Part shown: positions 62,047 through 64,000 of the stretch, piece after piece
Numbering within the stretch: position 1 is the stretch's first letter
Layout of the letters: every line of letters begins with the position of its first letter
From: an uncultured Roseobacter sp.
GTDB taxonomy: Bacteria; Pseudomonadota; Alphaproteobacteria; Rhodobacterales; Rhodobacteraceae
DNA length: 64,000 nt
Reading direction: 5' to 3'
NCBI RefSeq assembly: GCF_947488185.1
Contig: NZ_CANKYM010000001.1
Location: forward strand, 434,001 to 498,000
Position numbers and translations under genes: made by a program
The notes under the pieces: generated by a model
The model's database searches: none
What the model saw: the letters and a program-made list of their open reading frames with translations, nothing else
What the model was told of the DNA's origin: nothing

Positions 62047-63417
62047 ATGATGAAAAAGCTTGTACTTGCGGCTTTGGCGTCCACGGCGCTGACCTCTCCG
62101 GCCTTTGCTGAGGCGTTGGAGCTGGAAAGGGATGAACTGACATTCGGGTTTATTAAATTGACCGACATGGCCCCGCTGGCGGTTGCCTACGAGCAGGGGT
62201 ACTTCGATGACGAAGGGCTGTTTGTGACCCTTGAGGCTCAGGCCAATTGGAAAGTGCTGCTGGATGGCGTGATCGACGGGCAGTTGGACGGTGCCCATAT
62301 GCTGGCCGGGCAACCGCTGGCAGCCACCATCGGCTACGGCACCAAAGCGCATATCATCACGCCCTTCTCGATGGATCTGAACGGCAACGGGATCACCGTG
62401 TCCAACGACGTCTGGGAAGCGATGCGCCCGCATGTACCGTCAATGGAAGACGGCCGCCCGCAGCACCCGATCTCCGCCGAGGCGCTCAGACCGGTGATCG
62501 AGGACTATAACGCCAAGGGCAAGCCCTTTAACATGGGCATGGTCTTCCCGGTCTCGACCCACAACTACGAACTGCGCTACTGGCTGGCCGCGGGCGGGAT
62601 CAACCCGGGGTATTACGCGCCCGATAACATCTCTGGTCAGATCGGGGCGGAGGCTCTGCTCTCCGTGACACCACCCCCGCAGATGCCCGCGACGCTGGAG
62701 GCAGGTACGATCTATGGCTACGCCGTGGGTGAGCCGTGGAACCAGCAGGCCGTCGCCAAAGGCATCGGCGTGCCGGTGATCACCGACTACCAGCTGTGGA
62801 ACAATAACCCCGAAAAGGTCTTTGGCATCACGCAAGGGTTTGCCGATGAAAACCCCAACACAACCCTCGCCGTGGTCAAGGCGCTGATCCGCGCGGCGAT
62901 CTGGCTGGATGAAAACGACAACGCCAACCGCGAGGAAGCGGTCGAAATCCTGAGCCGCCCGGAATACGTTGGCGCAGATTTCGAGGTTATCGCCGCCTCG
63001 ATGACCGGCACCTTTGAATTCGAAAAGGGCGACATCCGCGATGTGCCCGATTTCAACGTCTTCTTTCGCTACAATGCCACCTACCCCTATTATTCCGACG
63101 CGGTCTGGTACCTGACGCAGATGCGCCGCTGGGGGCAGATCGCCGAGGCCAAGCCCGACAGCTGGTATGACGAAGTGGCCAAATCCGTCTACAAACCAGA
63201 GATTTATCTCGAAGCCGCCCGTCTGCTGGTCGATGAAGGGCTGGCCAATGCGGATGACTTCGATTGGGACAGCGATGGCTACAAGGCCGCGACCCCGGCC
63301 GAGGATATCATCGACCAGATTGGCTATGACGGCAAAACCCCCAACGCTTATCTCGACAGCCTGCCCATCGGGCTAAAGGGCGAGCAGCGCGTCATTGGTA
63401 ACGAAGTCCAAGGGTAA
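62047..63417 (+). CDS. nrtA: Nitrate ABC transporter substrate-binding protein
   Basis: A 456-residue CmpA/NrtA-family protein with a Sec signal peptide ([21 protein letters not shown]). [42 protein letters not shown] and [12 protein letters not shown] are family blocks. It binds nitrate in the periplasm. Start supported by GAAAGGA upstream. Confidence 0.93.
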   Translation: MMKKLVLAALASTALTSPAFAEALELERDELTFGFIKLTDMAPLAVAYEQGYFDDEGLFVTLEAQANWKVLLDGVIDGQLDGAHMLAGQPLAATIGYGTKAHIITPFSMDLNGNGITVSNDVWEAMRPHVPSMEDGRPQHPISAEALRPVIEDYNAKGKPFNMGMVFPVSTHNYELRYWLAAGGINPGYYAPDNISGQIGAEALLSVTPPPQMPATLEAGTIYGYAVGEPWNQQAVAKGIGVPVITDYQLWNNNPEKVFGITQGFADENPNTTLAVVKALIRAAIWLDENDNANREEAVEILSRPEYVGADFEVIAASMTGTFEFEKGDIRDVPDFNVFFRYNATYPYYSDAVWYLTQMRRWGQIAEAKPDSWYDEVAKSVYKPEIYLEAARLLVDEGLANADDFDWDSDGYKAATPAEDIIDQIGYDGKTPNAYLDSLPIGLKGEQRVIGNEVQG

Positions 63418-63422
63418 CGGTC

Positions 63423-63460
63423 GCTCGGTCTGGTTCCGTCGCAAGGCGACCAGACCGAGC
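63423..63460 (+). terminator. Stem-loop between nrtA and nrtB
   Basis: A perfect 12-bp inverted repeat (GCTCGGTCTGGT ... ACCAGACCGAGC) with a 14-nt loop begins 5 bp after the nrtA stop, followed by TCTCCCTCC. It probably lowers permease expression relative to the binding protein. Confidence 0.65.
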
Positions 63461-63489
63461 TCTCCCTCCAGATCACAAAGGTGCGTCCC

Positions 63490-64000
63490 ATGACCGCTAT
63501 TGATCCCACAACTCTGAGTGACGAGGCCCGCGCCGCGCGCAAGGCCCGCCTCTTCACCCGCATCAATACGGCCGACAAATGGTTCCAGGTTCTGGGGCTG
63601 AGCTGGATGACGCCACTGTTGAAGGCCGCCGCCGGGGACAACCCGCGCGCGCAGCTTTCCGAAATCTGGCGGCTGCTGGTGGTGCCTCTGCTGGCTATCG
63701 GCGCGTTTTTACTGATGTGGGCGACCCTCGCCCCGCAGGTGCAGACCTCGCTGGGGGCGATCCCCGGGCCAGCTGCCGTCTGGGAAGAAGCCAAGAACCT
63801 GCACGGGGACGCGCAGGCCAAGGCCGAAAAACGCGCCAAGCATGAAGAGCGTGTGGACAAACGCAACGAACGTTTCATCGCCAATGGCCAGCCGCAAAAG
63901 GTCAAGGACATCCCCTTTACAGGCGCGCCCTCCTATTACGCTCAAATCGCGACCTCGATCAAAACCGTCTTTTTCGGCTTTCTGATCGCCAGTGTTGTGG
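63490..64000 (+). CDS. nrtB: Nitrate ABC transporter permease NrtB, 3' end outside window
   Basis: The frame from the ATG at 63490 runs off the right edge (about 170 residues). It begins MTAIDPTTLSDEARAARKAR, then has a hydrophobic helix (LLVVPLLAIGAFLLMWATLA), a charged insert (EAKNLHGDAQAKAEKRAKHE) and the start of the transmembrane domain (IKTVFFGFLIASVV). This long N-terminal extension is usual in alphaproteobacterial NrtB. Confidence 0.85.
   Translation, partial: MTAIDPTTLSDEARAARKARLFTRINTADKWFQVLGLSWMTPLLKAAAGDNPRAQLSEIWRLLVVPLLAIGAFLLMWATLAPQVQTSLGAIPGPAAVWEEAKNLHGDAQAKAEKRAKHEERVDKRNERFIANGQPQKVKDIPFTGAPSYYAQIATSIKTVFFGFLIASVV

Noticed and set aside
1..64000. CRISPR arrays, rRNA genes, insertion sequences
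   Set aside because: No regularly spaced repeats, rRNA sequence or transposase reading frame was seen anywhere in the window.

Overview
The window comes from a high-GC alphaproteobacterial chromosome, most likely Rhodobacteraceae (Roseobacter group). Support for this: an aerobic cob cluster with a short CobN (about 1,100 residues) and the cobW/DUF1636 pair, DctPQM TRAP genes, NasTS nitrate control, a second rpoN, and a roseobacter-type mobilisation remnant beside a tRNA-Arg. The assignment rests on gene content, not on a database search.

Region 1 (1-14.9 kb) is an aerobic cobalamin cluster on the minus strand: DUF1636-cobW-cobN-cobG-cobH-cobI-cobJ-(cobK, plus strand)-cobL-cobE-cobM-cobB-cobA, then cbiM and cobF. 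Most genes overlap by a few bases. Two cobalamin riboswitches lie before DUF1636/cobW and before cbiM. cobK alone is inverted, and its start codon overlaps that of cobL.

Region 2 (14.9-17.2 kb) is a decayed mobilisation module next to tRNA-Arg(CCT): a prematurely stopped HTH gene, mobC, a collapsed relaxase gene and a frameshifted small gene.

Region 3 (17.2-26.6 kb) holds a LacI regulator, a YcaQ-type glycosylase, a MarR-type regulator with an operator-like palindrome, a TRAP transporter, a BASS-like permease and the 5-oxoprolinase genes pxpBCA. Together they look like an uptake and catabolic operon for 5-oxoproline or a related compound.

Region 4 (26.6-40.3 kb) is mixed: an ankyrin protein, a chemoreceptor split by an in-frame TAG, chorismate mutase, a serine hydrolase, a membrane LytTR regulator, a four-gene membrane/FAD-oxidase operon, a receiver protein, and a bacteriophytochrome HWE kinase-receiver hybrid.

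Region 5 (40.4-59.6 kb) is the most unusual part. About 18 kb of minus-strand genes are packed end to end behind one well-matched sigma-54 promoter (TGGCATG-N4-TTGCA) with repeated TGTCACA boxes upstream. The genes encode a DUF3467 protein, a giant protein of about 1,595 residues with a papain/C39-like cysteine peptidase, four members of one paralogous family of unknown function, a Trypco2-like/IPT-like protein, a subtilisin-like peptidase, a possible ABBA-fold (prenyltransferase-like) protein, two proteins sharing a C-terminal domain, and a divergent sigma-54 factor. A PspF-like sigma-54 activator with no sensory domain sits just upstream. I read this as a self-contained, inducible, two-protease multiprotein system. 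I cannot assign it to any system I know.

Region 6 (59.6-64 kb) is nitrate assimilation control and uptake: nasT-nasS, a leader with an ANTAR-type hairpin and an intrinsic terminator, nrtA, and the start of nrtB.
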